Positions 33,650-42,564 of a DNA stretch of 64,000 nt are shown here, one piece after another; positions within the stretch are counted from its first letter, which is position 1, and each line of letters opens with the position of its first letter. The position numbers were made by a program, and so were the translations under genes. Origin of the DNA: Microtetraspora sp. NBRC 13810 (GTDB lineage Bacteria > Actinomycetota > Actinomycetes > Streptosporangiales > Streptosporangiaceae). A model generated the notes under the pieces. The model saw nothing but the letters and a program-made list of their open reading frames with translations, ran no database searches and was not told the origin of the DNA. Location of the stretch: positions 62,001 to 126,000 of the forward strand of contig NZ_BSRQ01000018.1 of the NCBI RefSeq assembly GCF_030268685.1, written 5' to 3'.

Positions 33650-33958
33650 GTGCGAGTCCTTTGCGCTGCGGGCGCCGTGTGGAGGATCGGCGCCCGGGAA
33701 CGGCGCGGCCTTGCCTGCACCCCGCCGGTGAGCGCGGAAGGAGGATCCCGCACACCGGAGGGGCGGCGCACGGCGCCGCCGTCTGCCGCACGCCCTCCTG
33801 CGACCTGCCCGCCCGGCAATCGCGTCGCTGGAGAAATGGCCACCGGCACTCGCGTTAAGCGCATTGAAGCACGCGTCCCGCCGGGCGGCAACGGCCTTTC
33901 CCCGACCGGCCGGCCGGGCGGGCCGCGCTTCCCCGGGGCCGGGCCCCGGGGAAGCGGT
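33650..33958. other. intergenic region upstream of the LPMO gene
   Basis: It holds the LPMO ribosome binding site and presumably its promoter. I find no CebR-type palindrome here. At its far end lies the hairpin 33926-33956, belonging to the protease gene. No gene is supported. Confidence 0.45.
33926..33956 (-). terminator. 31-bp perfect inverted repeat after the S8 protease gene
   Basis: GCTTCCCCGGGGCC and GGCCCCGGGGAAGC flank a single central G, and one more C/G pair closes it. It begins two bases past the protease stop on the minus strand. No T run. Confidence 0.65.
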
Positions 33959-36900
33959 TCAGCGGGCGATCCGGTAGGCCCGGATGACCGTCTGTTCGAC
34001 GGTGTTGCCCGCGGCGTCGGCCGAACTTGCGCGCAGCGACACGAACCCGTCCGAGGACGGGTGCCGCAGCACGAGCGTGCCGTTCCCGCCGGAGCGCAGC
34101 ACCTTCGCCGGTTCCCAGGTGGCGCCGTCGTCGTAGGACACCTCGGCGGAGAGGTCACGCGTCGGACCGGCCGAAGACTCCGGCTGCGCCTGTACGGTCA
34201 CCGGGACGGTGAACACCCTGCCCGCGGGCGCGGTGTTGTGCCGGTCCAGGTCGGGGGAGAACCGGATCACCGACAGCGGAAGCGCCGTCCTCGTGCCGTC
34301 CCGGCCGGCGGCCGAGCGGAACGTCCAGGCGACCGAGGTGCGGGCGGACGGCAGGGAACCGTCGCCGCGCTCGGCTTCGGCCACCAGGCGGTAGGCCGCG
34401 TCCTCGGGCGGCACCTCCACGTTCGTGAACAGGAACGGCTCGTCGGTCAGCAGTCGCCCGTCACGGTAGAGGGCGAGGCGTTCCCGCGTGAGAGGCCCCC
34501 AGTATCCCGCGTGCCCGGCCCCGTCGCCGTAAAGCAACGGCTGAGCTGTGATCCTGTCGCCGGTGCGGGTGACGGCGGGGGCGTCCCTGCCGATGAGGAG
34601 GGCCGGCCCGAAGACTCCGCGGTTCCACTTCTCGGCGTAGGCGCGCCTCGCCTCGTACCGGGTCGCGGACGAGCTCTGGCCTCCCACGTCGTCGGAGCCG
34701 GACTCGTGGAAGGAGGTCCTCCAGCGGATCCCGCCGTCGGTGTTGACGTACTCGGTGTGGGTGAAGGGCAGGGCGAAATTCGTGAGGAACGTGGTGGTGA
34801 AGAACCAGTCGTCAGCGGGCCAGGCGCCGCTTCCCGCCTCGCCGAGCGAGCCGGGCCGCTGCGCGGCGTAGTCCCTGCGGATCGTCGCCAGGTCCTTCTG
34901 GGCGACGTTCCTCGTGAAGCCCGTGGGCACCCCGCCGGGGATGAACCACGCCAGCCGGTAGGCGGACGGGCTGCCGTCCGGGCCGCCGTCCGGTCCGCCG
35001 TCCGGTCCGGGCACGGCCCATTGGCCCCCGACCTTGGTGAGCAGGTCGTGCTTCCGGGCCGGGCCGAGTTGCGCGACGAACCGCCGGTCGAACGAATCGG
35101 CGATGAAGCCCTCGAAGAACTTCTGGCCGTCGAGGAGTTCGCCGCCATACGTCACCTCGCTGAGCAGGGAGATCGCGGACCTGTCGGGGACACCGACGGA
35201 CACCGGGCGGCCGAGGCGCGTGTCGAGCACCAAGGTCTGCGAGGAGTGCAGTTCCAGGCCCGGATGGACGAGCATGGTGTCCCCTTGGTCGTCGAGGGTC
35301 CTGCTGTCGATCAGGTATTCCCCCTTGGGGAGCCGCAGGGTGATCGTGCCGTCACCGTTCTCGACCTCCAGGGGACGCGCCTCCTCCTGGGTGACGTCGG
35401 TCCTGAGGATGAACGTGTAGTCGTTCGGCGCGGGCCGGCCTTCGCGGTCGAGGTGCTCCAGCGTCAGGTCGTAGCTCTCCACCTCCTTCTCGACCCCCAG
35501 CGGCGTGCCGACGGACACGCCGTCGTCCCCGGTCGCCACCAGGTAGCCGCCGATGAACCCGTCCGCGACGTCCGCGCGGGTGTCGGCGGTGACGGTCGCC
35601 TGCGCCTCACCTCCCGCCGGGACGGTCACCGTGTCCGGGCTCACGGAGAACGGTGACGACGACAGCGGCCTGCCGCGCCCGTCGATCGCCCGGATCGTGA
35701 GCCGGAGCGTCGTCGAGGTGGGGCCCGTGTTGCGGTATGTCACCTTCCTGGTGATCGGCTGATCGTCGGTGTGCGGCCACATCTGGCGGCCGAAGCCCAG
35801 CCCGCCGGGCTGGGCCGTCACGAGCTGGGACGTCGCCCGCGCCACGTCCACCCGGCCCGCGCCCTGGGCGAAGACGCCGGTCTCCGGATGCGGCCGCGCG
35901 CTCGCCATCAGCGCCGACTTCAGCGCGTCCGGCTTCCACCCGGGGTGTTGTCCCGCGAGGATCGCGGCCGCGCCGGCGACATGCGGCGTGGCCATCGAGG
36001 TGCCGGACATGACCGTGTAGGGGCCCTCGCCGGGGGAGTCCTTGCTCCGCGCCGCGCTGATGTCGACCCCCGGTGCTGTGAGGTCGGGCTTCAGCGCCGA
36101 GTCGCCGGCGCGCGGGCCCCGGCTGGAGAAGCCCGCCGGCGCACCGGACCTGTCCACGGCGCCCACGGTGAGCGCCGAGTCGGCACTTCCGGGGGAGTTG
36201 ACGGTGCGGTCGGCGCCCCGGTTGCCGGCGGCCACCACGAACAGGATGCCGTACCGGTCGGTCAGGGTCTGGACGGCCTGTTCCAGCGGGTCGAGTCCGG
36301 GGAAGTCCTGGTGGCCCAGGCTGAGGTTCGCGATCTGGGCGCCCTGCTCGGCGGCCCACTGCATCCCCGCCAGGATCGCCGAGTCGGCGCAGAGGGTGGA
36401 TACGCAGACCCTGGCGTCCAGCAGCGTGGCGTCGGGTGCGACCCCCCGGTGGGTTCCGCCGGAGGCCGCGCCACTGCCGGCGATGGTCGAGGCGACGTGG
36501 GTGCCGTGCCCGACCAGATCCCGCTCGCCGGGCTCCTCGGTGAAGTCGGCCCGTGCCGCCACCTTGCCGGCCAGGTCGGGGTGGGTGGCGTCCACGCCGG
36601 TGTCCACGACCGCGACCTTGACTCCCTTCCCGGTGTACCCCTTCGCCCAGGCGACGGGGGCGCCGATCTGCCCGACGCTGACGTCCAGCGACACCTTCGC
36701 CTTGCCGTCCAGCCAGACCTTGGCCGACGGCGCGGCCAGCGTCCGGGAGTCCGGACCGCGGACGAGGTCCTTCCAGAGGCGGGCGCCGTCGGCCTTGCTC
36801 TCCCGCACGGCGACGCCGTTCACGGCGGGCAGGTCACGGACGACCCGGGCGCCGTGCGCGGCCAGCGGCGACCGCAGCTCGGCCGCGCCGCCGGAGCGGG

Positions 36901-37318
36901 TCAGGATGAGCGGCAGGTCCGCCCGCCGGTCGTCGTAGCCGAACTCCAGCAGCGTCGTCACGTCGAACAGCCGGGGGTCCAGACGGTCCTGGCGCAGCAG
37001 TGCGAACGCGTCGCCGGGGATGACCCGCAGCCGCCCGCCGACCTGCTGGGTGGCGAAGGTGACGCCCTCGCGCCCCTTACCCGCGGTCACCTGGACGCCG
37101 CCGTCCGCCAGGACCGTCACCCGGTCCCCGGTGATCAGCGTCACGGTGCGCCGCTGCCCCGCCGTGCCGGGCACCGCGGGGGCCGCCGCGGCGTCTGGCG
37201 AGGACCCGGGCGACGCCGTCCGGGCGGCCTCGGCGGCGGCGGGTACGTCGTCCACGCCGTTGACCAGCAGCGCGACGCCGAGCAGGACGGCGGCCGAGCC
37301 CCGTCGCACGGCGGTCAC
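33959..37318 (-). CDS. secreted subtilisin-family (S8) serine protease, 1119 aa
   Basis: The catalytic triad is D239 (VVDTGVDATHP), H271 (GHGTHVAS) and S441 (SGTSMATPHVAG); the oxyanion Asn lies in VVAAGNRGADR. An N-terminal hydrophobic segment (VLLGVALLVNGV) and a pro-region with TVTLITGDRVTVL, typical of large actinobacterial S8 enzymes, precede it. The 650 residues after the catalytic domain carry beta-sandwich-like repeats (TVTVPAGGEAQATVTADTRA) and Ig-like strands. The GTG at 37318 overlaps the upstream stop by 4 bases (GTGA). A run of GGPDGGPDG lies near residue 770. Confidence 0.93.
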   Translation of the reverse strand: MTAVRRGSAAVLLGVALLVNGVDDVPAAAEAARTASPGSSPDAAAAPAVPGTAGQRRTVTLITGDRVTVLADGGVQVTAGKGREGVTFATQQVGGRLRVIPGDAFALLRQDRLDPRLFDVTTLLEFGYDDRRADLPLILTRSGGAAELRSPLAAHGARVVRDLPAVNGVAVRESKADGARLWKDLVRGPDSRTLAAPSAKVWLDGKAKVSLDVSVGQIGAPVAWAKGYTGKGVKVAVVDTGVDATHPDLAGKVAARADFTEEPGERDLVGHGTHVASTIAGSGAASGGTHRGVAPDATLLDARVCVSTLCADSAILAGMQWAAEQGAQIANLSLGHQDFPGLDPLEQAVQTLTDRYGILFVVAAGNRGADRTVNSPGSADSALTVGAVDRSGAPAGFSSRGPRAGDSALKPDLTAPGVDISAARSKDSPGEGPYTVMSGTSMATPHVAGAAAILAGQHPGWKPDALKSALMASARPHPETGVFAQGAGRVDVARATSQLVTAQPGGLGFGRQMWPHTDDQPITRKVTYRNTGPTSTTLRLTIRAIDGRGRPLSSSPFSVSPDTVTVPAGGEAQATVTADTRADVADGFIGGYLVATGDDGVSVGTPLGVEKEVESYDLTLEHLDREGRPAPNDYTFILRTDVTQEEARPLEVENGDGTITLRLPKGEYLIDSRTLDDQGDTMLVHPGLELHSSQTLVLDTRLGRPVSVGVPDRSAISLLSEVTYGGELLDGQKFFEGFIADSFDRRFVAQLGPARKHDLLTKVGGQWAVPGPDGGPDGGPDGSPSAYRLAWFIPGGVPTGFTRNVAQKDLATIRRDYAAQRPGSLGEAGSGAWPADDWFFTTTFLTNFALPFTHTEYVNTDGGIRWRTSFHESGSDDVGGQSSSATRYEARRAYAEKWNRGVFGPALLIGRDAPAVTRTGDRITAQPLLYGDGAGHAGYWGPLTRERLALYRDGRLLTDEPFLFTNVEVPPEDAAYRLVAEAERGDGSLPSARTSVAWTFRSAAGRDGTRTALPLSVIRFSPDLDRHNTAPAGRVFTVPVTVQAQPESSAGPTRDLSAEVSYDDGATWEPAKVLRSGGNGTLVLRHPSSDGFVSLRASSADAAGNTVEQTVIRAYRIAR

Positions 37319-38268
37319 GGGGTCTCCCCAGGCTTGTCGACCAGGCCCGAGGCGAGGACGGAGCCGCCGACGACCCGTCCCGAACGAGTCAGGTCCTTCA
37401 CCCCGAGATAGCGGTAGTCGACCGGATCGAGAATCGTGTAGTGCTTTCCACCGGGGCCCGCGTCGAAGACGACGCCGATGCCCTTGCGGCCCTCTGTCGT
37501 CGTCGCGTTCTCGTCGAGCTGGATGCCCGGGATCATGGCCATCGCCCGGTACATCGCCGCGGCCTTGTCCGGCGGGATGAGCGGGCCGTACTCCATGTAC
37601 CACCGGAGCGCCGCGTACGCCTCGACGTCCTTCTCCGTACCCGCCGGGCAAGGGGGGGACGGATCACCGCAGATGGTGCGGCCGAATCGCATCCCGTCCG
37701 CGTCCTCCCGGAAGTGTTCCAGCATCGCGCCCGGGTCGGAGGGAAGGTTCTCGATCTTCCGCTGGGTCTTGGCGGGGTTCATCGGCCCCTTCTCCCCCGG
37801 CCCCACCCTGAGCTTGCCGTCCGCTTCGCGCACCGCCTGCCGCTCGCCGTCCATCCGGGTCCACAGCTCGTACACCGGGAGAACCGGGGAGCCGGGCTGC
37901 GTCTTCTTCAGGTAGAACCACTGCTCCGGCCGCCATGCGACGACCTTGCTCTTCTCGGCGACCAGGGCCGCCTTCTCCAGCACCGACGCGGCGCTGACCT
38001 GCACGGCGGCCACGGGAGGCCGGGTGACCGGTGTCTTCGGCCCGCCGTCGAGCCGGGCGACGGTGACGGTCACGGCGGCGGCCAGGCCGAAAGCCCCGGC
38101 CAGCGCCAATCCCCGGCGCAGCCGGACCTTCGGGCGCGCCGGCCCGAGCCGGACGGGCACCGACGACTCACCACGTATCTCGGCGAGCAGGCGGTTCCTC
38201 TCCGCGCCCACGTCCTGCTGCGGCGGAATGCCCTCGCGCAGCCGGTTGAGTACGGTCATCTCATCCAC
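37315..38268 (-). CDS. CU044_5270-family membrane protein, possible anti-sigma partner, 317 aa
   Basis: A short cytoplasmic N-terminus (MDEMTVLNRLREGIPPQQDV), one transmembrane helix (LALAGAFGLAAAVTVTVA, about 55-72) and a large outer domain match the CU044_5270 family, which habitually follows ECF sigma genes in actinobacteria. The layout resembles membrane anti-sigma factors, though no zinc-binding motif is present. The GTG at 38268 has GAGGAG seven bases upstream and overlaps the sigma gene by 8 bases. The outer domain is rich in aromatic residues and has one Cys pair (C201/C207 region). Confidence 0.8.
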   Translation of the reverse strand: MDEMTVLNRLREGIPPQQDVGAERNRLLAEIRGESSVPVRLGPARPKVRLRRGLALAGAFGLAAAVTVTVARLDGGPKTPVTRPPVAAVQVSAASVLEKAALVAEKSKVVAWRPEQWFYLKKTQPGSPVLPVYELWTRMDGERQAVREADGKLRVGPGEKGPMNPAKTQRKIENLPSDPGAMLEHFREDADGMRFGRTICGDPSPPCPAGTEKDVEAYAALRWYMEYGPLIPPDKAAAMYRAMAMIPGIQLDENATTTEGRKGIGVVFDAGPGGKHYTILDPVDYRYLGVKDLTRSGRVVGGSVLASGLVDKPGETP

Positions 38269-38908
38269 GTGGGAACTCCTCGTTCACGGCGGTCGGATCG
38301 ATGTCGCCGAGCGTCCGGCGCAGTTTCTTGCGAGCCCGGTTGACCCGGGAGCGGACCGTTCCCACGGCGACGCCCAGCGACTGGGCCGCGTCCTCGTAGG
38401 AAAGCCGGCCCCAGGTGACCAGCAGCAACGCGTCACGGTGCCCGTCGGGCAGTCCGGCCAGAGCGTCCGCGAGCCTGCCGCGCATCCCGCCGGCGGCCAC
38501 GCGCTGTTCGACCCGGTCGGTGAACGGCTCCATGACCGGGTCGGCCCCCGTACGGCTCAGCGCGCGGTACAGGTCGATCTCGCTCCGGCGGTGCCGGGCG
38601 ATGAGGTTGGTCGCGATCCCGTACAACCACGGCCTCGCGTCACCGAAGGTCAGGTCGTACGACGCCCGCTTCCGGAACGCCACGATGAAGGCCTCCGCCA
38701 CGATGTCCTCGGCGGCCTCCGTGCCAAGGCGCCGGACGGCGTACTGCTTGAGCGCCGGGGCGTGCCGCGAGAACAGCGTGGCGAACGCTTCGGGCTCGCG
38801 CCGGGATAGAGCGATCACCGCGGCGTCGGTGGCCACGTCATCGGCCCCGTCGGCGGTCACGTTGGCGGTCACGGGCGCGGCCAACGTGGGCCGGCTCTGT
38901 TGTCGCAT
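38261..38908 (-). CDS. ECF-type RNA polymerase sigma factor, 215 aa
   Basis: Region 2 is at about 40-110 (FATLFSRHAPALKQYAVRRL; DIVAEAFIVAFRKR; ARPWLYGIATNLIARHRR) and region 4 at about 150-205 (LPDGHRDALLLVTWGRLSYE; VAVGTVRSRVNRARKKLRR). No long C-terminal extension is present. It leads an operon with the CU044_5270 protein and the S8 protease, which suggests a regulatory unit with an exported protease as output or as signal processor. Confidence 0.93.
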   Translation of the reverse strand: MRQQSRPTLAAPVTANVTADGADDVATDAAVIALSRREPEAFATLFSRHAPALKQYAVRRLGTEAAEDIVAEAFIVAFRKRASYDLTFGDARPWLYGIATNLIARHRRSEIDLYRALSRTGADPVMEPFTDRVEQRVAAGGMRGRLADALAGLPDGHRDALLLVTWGRLSYEDAAQSLGVAVGTVRSRVNRARKKLRRTLGDIDPTAVNEEFPRG

Positions 38909-39096
38909 CTACATGCCTTTCGCGTGTCGGCATTGACACCAGTGGTTCTTGCGAGAGGCAGGCGGAGTTCCCGGTTCGGCGAACTTTTCTGGGTAGAACG
39001 GCCATTTCCCTGGAGGGTGCTCCTTCTCAGAGAGGCCGCATCGGCTTCTGATGGATGCCGGAAGGCCGGTGTGATCGTATCGAGAGTCCTCTCACG

Positions 39097-39136
39097 CCGA
39101 CGGCCGCGCTCCCGGGTGGTGGAGCGCGGCCGTCGG
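39097..39136 (-). terminator. terminator of the PTS operon
   Basis: CCGACGGCCGCGCTCC pairs perfectly with GGAGCGCGGCCGTCGG (16 bp) around an 8-base loop. It begins 10 bp past the HPr stop codon. Confidence 0.7.
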
Positions 39137-39146
39137 CGGGCGGGCC

Positions 39147-39431
39147 TCAGGCGCCCGCGGGTTCCGCCGTGTCGAGGTCCTGGGCGAGCAGGTCGGCGAG
39201 GGCGGCCAGCGCCTCCTCCGCGCCCGGCCCCTCGGCCTCCAAGGTCACCTCGGTGCCGTGCGTGGCGCCGAGCGACAGCACGCCGAGCATGCTGTTGGCC
39301 GGCACCGCCTTGCCGTCGCCGACCCGGACGCGTACGGGCACCCCCTGCCGCGCCGCCGCCTGTACGAAGATCTTCGCGGGCCGGGCGTGCAGCCCGGAAC
39401 CCGCCCCGACGGTGACTGTCCTCTCGGGCAT
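39147..39431 (-). CDS. HPr phosphocarrier protein of the PTS, 94 aa
   Basis: H15 in GLHARPA is the phosphorylated histidine, and ANSMLGVLSLG holds the conserved Ser region of the regulatory site. The ATG at 39431 begins MPERTVTVGAGS. It is the last gene of the hexitol-type PTS operon, 26 bases after the dehydrogenase gene. A dedicated HPr inside a sugar-specific operon is less usual than one near ptsI; no enzyme I gene is in the window. Confidence 0.95.
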   Translation of the reverse strand: MPERTVTVGAGSGLHARPAKIFVQAAARQGVPVRVRVGDGKAVPANSMLGVLSLGATHGTEVTLEAEGPGAEEALAALADLLAQDLDTAEPAGA

Positions 39432-39457
39432 CTTGCGCCTTCCTCTCTCGCCGGTGG

Positions 39458-40498
39458 TCAGGGCTCCACGGTTACCTTGATGGCTTCGCCCCGGCTCACG
39501 ATGCCGATGCCGTCGAGCACCTGGTCGAGCGGCAGCCGGTGGGTGATCAGGTCCGAGACCGGGACCGCGCCCTCGGCGATGAGGCGGAGCGCCTGCTTGT
39601 TGTGCTGCGGGCTGGACCCGTTGGCGCCGACGATGGTCAGCTCCCGGTAGTGCACGAGGTTGGCGTCGGCCGAGATGATCGGCGCGTCCTTGGGCAGGCC
39701 GCCGAAGAAGCTGATCCGGCCCTGCCGTGCGGCCATCTGGATCGCCTGCTCCTGCGCCGCGCCGGACGCCGCCGCGGTGATCACCACGTCGGCGCCCCTG
39801 CCCTCGGTCAGCTTGAGCACCTCGTCCACCACGTCGGTCTCGTCGCCGCGGATCGACGCGTCCGGGTGGACGAGGCCGGCCGCCATGGCGAGACGCCCGG
39901 CGTTGAGGTCCACCAGGAAGACCCGGGCCGCGCCGCGCGAGCGGGCCAGCCGTACGTGCAGGCAGCCGATCGGGCCCGAGCCCATGATGACCACGTCGTC
40001 GCCCTCGCCGACCCTGGCGAGTTCCTGGCCGTTCAGCACGCAGGCGAGCGGTTCGGCCACGGACGCCTCGGCGAAGCCGACGCCGTCCGGGATGCGGTTG
40101 AGGCCGTCCACGGCCAGCACCTTGGCCGGGACCGTCATGAACTCCGCGAAGCCGCCCTCGAAGTGGTAGCCCATCGACTCCTGGTTCGGGCACACCGTCA
40201 TCCGGCCGCGCCGGCACTCCTCGCACCGGCCGCACGGGATCGCGGCGATGACCTGGACGCGGTCGCCGGCCTGCCACCCGGTGACCTCGTCGCCGACCTC
40301 CACGATCTCGCCGGCGATCTCGTGCCCCATCACCCTGGGCGGCCGGATGTGGTGGTGGCCGAACTTGTAGATCTTGGCGTCGGTGCCGCAGGTGGAGCAG
40401 TTGCGCACCCGGATCTTGACCTCGCCGGTCCGCGCCGTGGGTTCCGGCGCGTCCTCCACGCGGATGTCGCCGGGAGCGTGGAAACGGGCGACTTTCAT
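39458..40498 (-). CDS. zinc-dependent medium-chain polyol(-phosphate) dehydrogenase, 346 aa
   Basis: Catalytic zinc ligands are in NCSTCGTD and GHEIAGEI; the structural zinc site is CGRCEECRRGRMTVC; the NAD-binding motif is IMGSGPIGCLHV. In a PTS operon the substrate is probably a hexitol phosphate (mannitol-1-, sorbitol-6- or galactitol-1-phosphate), oxidised to a ketose phosphate. The start ATG at 40498 overlaps the EIIA stop (ATGA). Family members differ in substrate, so the exact sugar is not settled. Confidence 0.88.
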   Translation of the reverse strand: MKVARFHAPGDIRVEDAPEPTARTGEVKIRVRNCSTCGTDAKIYKFGHHHIRPPRVMGHEIAGEIVEVGDEVTGWQAGDRVQVIAAIPCGRCEECRRGRMTVCPNQESMGYHFEGGFAEFMTVPAKVLAVDGLNRIPDGVGFAEASVAEPLACVLNGQELARVGEGDDVVIMGSGPIGCLHVRLARSRGAARVFLVDLNAGRLAMAAGLVHPDASIRGDETDVVDEVLKLTEGRGADVVITAAASGAAQEQAIQMAARQGRISFFGGLPKDAPIISADANLVHYRELTIVGANGSSPQHNKQALRLIAEGAVPVSDLITHRLPLDQVLDGIGIVSRGEAIKVTVEP

Positions 40499-40953
40499 TC
40501 TTCTGAGTCCTCTCCGATGGGTTGAAGCAGCCGCAGCACGCCGGCGGTGTCCGCCGACTCGCGCAGGGCACGGGCGCGGTCCGGGGCGAGCAGGATCTGG
40601 GCGAGTTCCGACAGCAGCCGCACGTGGCCGTCGCCCTTGGCCGCGATGCCGACGCAGACGGTGACCCGGTTCCCGTCCCAGTCGACGCCGGCGGGGAAGC
40701 GCACCACGCAGATCGCGTCGTGGTGCACGGTGTCCTTGCCCAGCACGGTGCCGTGCGGGATGGCCACCTCCTCGCCGACGTAGGTGGACAGCGACCGCTC
40801 GCGCTCGATCATCGTCTCGATGTACGGCTCCTCGATCGCGCCGACGTTCAGCAGCGCCCGCCCGCACTGGCGGATCGCGTCGTCCCGGTCGGCCGCGACC
40901 GCGTCGAGCAGTACGGCCCGCGGATCGAGCGGGAGCGCGGCCGTGTCAGGCAT
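40495..40953 (-). CDS. PTS EIIA component, mannitol/fructose class, 152 aa
   Basis: H67 in VAIPHGTV is the phosphohistidine of the EIIA-Mtl/Fru fold; ERERSLSTYVGEEVAIPHG is the family signature. It accepts phosphate from HPr and passes it to the EIIB protein encoded just upstream. It overlaps EIIB by 8 bases and the dehydrogenase by 4. Confidence 0.93.
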   Translation of the reverse strand: MPDTAALPLDPRAVLLDAVAADRDDAIRQCGRALLNVGAIEEPYIETMIERERSLSTYVGEEVAIPHGTVLGKDTVHHDAICVVRFPAGVDWDGNRVTVCVGIAAKGDGHVRLLSELAQILLAPDRARALRESADTAGVLRLLQPIGEDSEE

Positions 40954-41254
40954 TGACGGTCCCGCCGCTCTTGATGGTGGCGACGAGCTTGTTCACCGCC
41001 GGGTCGCCGATGAAGATCTGGAACGGCACCAGCGGCTTGCCCGGCGCGGTCGCCCTGGCCCGGTCGGCGAGGGCGACGTGGCAGAGCACGACGTCGGCGT
41101 CGGCCGGGATGCGGTCCACCGGGGTGTGCTCCACGGTGACCGAGGAGCCCTTGAGCTGCTTGCGGAGCTGGCCGGCCAGCATGACGCTGCTGCCCATGCC
41201 GGCGTCGCAGGCCACGACGATCTTGTGGATGTCCTTGCTCTCGATGCTGGCCAT
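40946..41254 (-). CDS. PTS EIIB component, mannitol class, 102 aa
   Basis: C16 in VVACDAGMGSS is the phosphocysteine. The ATG at 41254 follows AAGGAGG; an upstream GTG at 41263 is less likely. In many bacteria this domain is fused to EIIC (MtlA); here it is a separate protein. Confidence 0.93.
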   Translation of the reverse strand: MASIESKDIHKIVVACDAGMGSSVMLAGQLRKQLKGSSVTVEHTPVDRIPADADVVLCHVALADRARATAPGKPLVPFQIFIGDPAVNKLVATIKSGGTVNA

Positions 41255-41259
41255 GCCGA

Positions 41260-42501
41260 TCACGCCTCCTTCATGACGGGTGCGCCGTCTTTGTCGGTGA
41301 TGGTGTGGGTCGTCCCCGCCTGCTGGGGTTCGATGCCGTCCCGCGTCTCCGTGGCTGCCGCGGCTCCCGTGGCGCCCGTGGGTCCCGTGGGTCCCGTGGT
41401 CTCCGCCGTCTCCGTGCTCTCCGCGGCCGGTGTGCCGCCGGGGGTCTCGTCGTCGCTTCCCCGCCCGAAGCCCAGCAGCACGGCGGCGACGGCGAAGGAG
41501 ACGACGGTGGCGGCCAGGACGCCGGCGATGACGCCGAAGTAGCCGCCGCGCGGGGTCATCGCCATGTAGGCGAGGATGCTGCCCGGCGACGGGGCGGCGA
41601 CCAGCCCGGCGCCGGTGACGACGAAGGTGAAGACGCCGGCCGCGCCGCCCGCGACGACCGCCAGGATCAGTCGCGGCTTCATCAGCACGTAGGGGAAGTA
41701 GATCTCGTGGATGCCGCCGAAGAAGTGGATGACCATCGAGGCCGGGGTCGTCGAGCGCATCGAGCGCGGGCCGAAGAACAGGTAGGCGAGCAGCAGGCCG
41801 AGCCCGGGACCGGGGTTCGACTCCAGCATGAACAGGATCGACTTGCCCTGGTCGGCGACCTCCGCCGAGCCGAGCGGGGTGAGCACGCCGTGGTTGATCG
41901 CGTTGTTGAGGAACAGCACCTTGGCGGGCTCGATGAGCACCGAGGCGACCGGCAGCAGGTTGTGGTGCAGCAGCCACTCGACGCCGTTGCCCGCGGCGGT
42001 GGTGAACACCTGCACGACCGGCCCGATGCCCAGGGCGCCCAGGACCGCCATCGCGGCGCCGACGATGCCGGCGGAGAAGTTGTCCACCAGCATCTCGAAC
42101 CCGGCCCTGGTCCGGGACTCGGTGAAGCCGTCCACCAGCTTGATCAGGTAAGCGGCCAGCGGGCCGACGATCATGGCGCCGAGGAACATCGGCACGTCGG
42201 ACCCGACGACGACGCCCATCGTCGCGACGGCGCCGACGACCGCGCCACGCTGGTCGTGCACCATGCGCCCGCCGGTGTAGCCGATCAGGACCGGGAGCAG
42301 GTACTTGAGGATGGGGTCGACCAGTTCCGCGAGGGTCGCGTTGGGCAGCCAGCCCGTGTCGATGAAGAGCGCGGTGATCAGACCCCAGGCGATGAACGCG
42401 CCGATGTTGGGCATGATCATGCCCGCGAGACGACCGCCGAGTCGCTGAACTGTGGCCTTTATGCCGGTCCCGTAGACCGTTGGTGTGTAGGCGGTGGCCA
42501 T
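41260..42501 (-). CDS. PTS EIIC component, mannitol-type permease, 413 aa
   Basis: About eight membrane segments and the MtlA landmarks are present: IMPNIGAFIAWGLITALFID, GGRMVHDQRGAVVGAVATMG, NNAINHGVLTPLG and HFFGGIHEIYFPYVLMKP with the GIHE motif of the substrate site. The last 60 residues are a hydrophilic tail with TGPTGPTGATG, unrelated to EIIB. The ATG at 42501 is preceded by AAAGGAG. Confidence 0.93.
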   Translation of the reverse strand: MATAYTPTVYGTGIKATVQRLGGRLAGMIMPNIGAFIAWGLITALFIDTGWLPNATLAELVDPILKYLLPVLIGYTGGRMVHDQRGAVVGAVATMGVVVGSDVPMFLGAMIVGPLAAYLIKLVDGFTESRTRAGFEMLVDNFSAGIVGAAMAVLGALGIGPVVQVFTTAAGNGVEWLLHHNLLPVASVLIEPAKVLFLNNAINHGVLTPLGSAEVADQGKSILFMLESNPGPGLGLLLAYLFFGPRSMRSTTPASMVIHFFGGIHEIYFPYVLMKPRLILAVVAGGAAGVFTFVVTGAGLVAAPSPGSILAYMAMTPRGGYFGVIAGVLAATVVSFAVAAVLLGFGRGSDDETPGGTPAAESTETAETTGPTGPTGATGAAAATETRDGIEPQQAGTTHTITDKDGAPVMKEA

Positions 42502-42564
42502 CGATTACTCCTTTTCCGGGGCGCCGGCGCCGTGATGCCGGACGCGGGTGGAACGCGTCGCTGT

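Noticed and set aside
38909-38960. An autoregulated ECF promoter (GAACC and CGACA on the minus strand)
   Set aside because: Spacing is only 14 bases between the words and the match is weak, so I do not list it as a feature.
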